Shown here: positions 15,401-16,066 of the stretch, one piece after another
Layout: every line of letters begins with the position of its first letter
Numbering within the stretch: the stretch's first letter is position 1
Source of the DNA: an uncultured Clostridia bacterium
GTDB taxonomy: Bacteria > Bacillota > Clostridia > TANB77 > CAG-508
Assembly (NCBI GenBank): GCA_947623615.1
Contig: CANQHH010000012.1
Coordinates: forward strand, 1 to 16,066
Reading direction: 5' to 3'
Length of the DNA: 16,066 nucleotides
The notes under the pieces: generated by a model
Told to the model about the DNA's origin: nothing
Seen by the model: only the letters and a program-made list of their open reading frames with translations
Databases searched by the model: none
Position numbers and translations under genes: made by a program

Positions 15401-16066
15401 ATGTTAGTAGATAGTGCAGATGAGAATATAATGTTGGATGGTACTGCAACGATAAAAGTTATTGGAGTTGGTGGTGCTGGAAATAATGCAGTAAATAGAA
15501 TGGTTGATTCAGGAATAAAAGGTGTTGAATTTATTTCGGTAAATACAGATAGACAAGCTTTACTTCTTTCAAAAGCAGCATCAAAAATTCAAATAGGAGA
15601 AAAAATAACTAGAGGTTTAGGAGCAGGTGCAAATCCAGATATTGGAGCACAAGCAGCAGAAGAAAGCAAAGCAGAAATAGCAGAAGCATTACGCGGAGCT
15701 GATATGGTATTTGTTACAGCTGGAATGGGAGGAGGAACTGGTACAGGTGCAGCTCCTACGATTGCAGCAGCTGCCAAAGAAATGGGAATATTAACAATAG
15801 GAGTTGTTACAAAACCATTTACATTTGAAGGAAAAAAGAGATTATCACAAGCAGAACGTGGTGTTGAAAGTTTAAAAGGAAAAGTTGATACATTGGTTGT
15901 TATACCAAATGATAAACTATTACAAGTTATAGATAGAAAAACGTCAATAGTAGAAGCTTTTAAAATGGCTGATGATGTTTTAAGACAAGGTGTTCAAGGT
16001 ATTTCAGATTTAATTGCTATACCAGGTCTTGTAAACTTAGATTTTGCTGATGTAAAAACTATAATG
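15401..16066 (+). CDS. ftsZ: Cell division protein FtsZ, 3' end outside the window
   Basis: Tubulin-like GTPase that forms the division ring. Only the first 222 residues are present; the frame is open to the last base. ATG 15401 has AGGAGG (15387-15392) 8 bases upstream. Visible: GVGGAGNNAVNRM (22-34), SVNTDRQAL (46-54), the tubulin signature GGGTGTG (110-116) and, just before the edge, the T7 synergy loop NLDFAD (212-217) with its catalytic aspartates. It is co-transcribed with ftsA. A minus-strand open frame at 15589-15777 is a shadow of its Ala/Gly-rich codons. Confidence 0.97.
   Translation, partial: MLVDSADENIMLDGTATIKVIGVGGAGNNAVNRMVDSGIKGVEFISVNTDRQALLLSKAASKIQIGEKITRGLGAGANPDIGAQAAEESKAEIAEALRGADMVFVTAGMGGGTGTGAAPTIAAAAKEMGILTIGVVTKPFTFEGKKRLSQAERGVESLKGKVDTLVVIPNDKLLQVIDRKTSIVEAFKMADDVLRQGVQGISDLIAIPGLVNLDFADVKTIM

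Overview
The window is AT-rich (about 30% GC by eye), densely coded DNA whose dominant signal is a Firmicutes/Clostridia-type cell-division cluster: murA, ftsQ/divIB, two DUF881 genes, sbp (DUF1290), ftsA, ftsZ. A BofC-like gene with a forespore-type (sigma-G-like) promoter suggests a spore former or a descendant of one. No rRNA, tRNA, CRISPR array, insertion sequence or prophage structural gene was seen. I read it as a chromosomal segment of an uncultured or little-studied clostridial bacterium.

Layout. (1) 1-2331, plus strand: a conserved hypothetical gene possibly cut by the window edge, a divergent sigma-70 family gene whose reading frame breaks inside the sigma-4.2 helix-turn-helix, then tsaC (tRNA t6A synthesis). 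(2) 2329-2985, plus: a BofC-like gene behind a sigma-G-like promoter. It converges on (3) a minus-strand block, 6662 to 3001: a ClpC-type AAA+ unfoldase with a frame-broken N-terminal zinc knuckle, pgsA (phosphatidylglycerophosphate synthase), a terminator, then a DUF1385/YqhQ-like membrane protein with its own promoter. (4) 6663-6849: a divergent intergenic region with a promoter for each side. (5) 6850-9713, plus: an exported DUF4163/DUF3298-like protein and topB (topoisomerase III), closed by a strong terminator. (6) 9842 to the end, plus: murA-ftsQ-DUF881-DUF881-sbp spaced as one transcription unit, then a separate promoter region with three tandem 11-bp repeats ahead of ftsA-ftsZ. FtsZ runs off the window.

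How the genes fit together. MurA makes the first committed peptidoglycan precursor. FtsQ/DivIB belongs to the septal synthase complex. FtsZ and FtsA form and anchor the cytokinetic ring. DUF881 and Sbp are small membrane proteins that habitually sit in this cluster. pgsA, clp, topB and tsaC are housekeeping genes.

The most interesting point is the sigma-factor gene. A single +1 step at TTT CGG (1549-1554) restores a textbook sigma-4.2 recognition helix, and a slip of tRNA-Phe from UUU to UUC would make exactly that change. It resembles known +1 programmed frameshift sites (prfB, Ty1), but a sequence error or a true mutation cannot be excluded. The Clp gene has a second frame break, at an A8 run.
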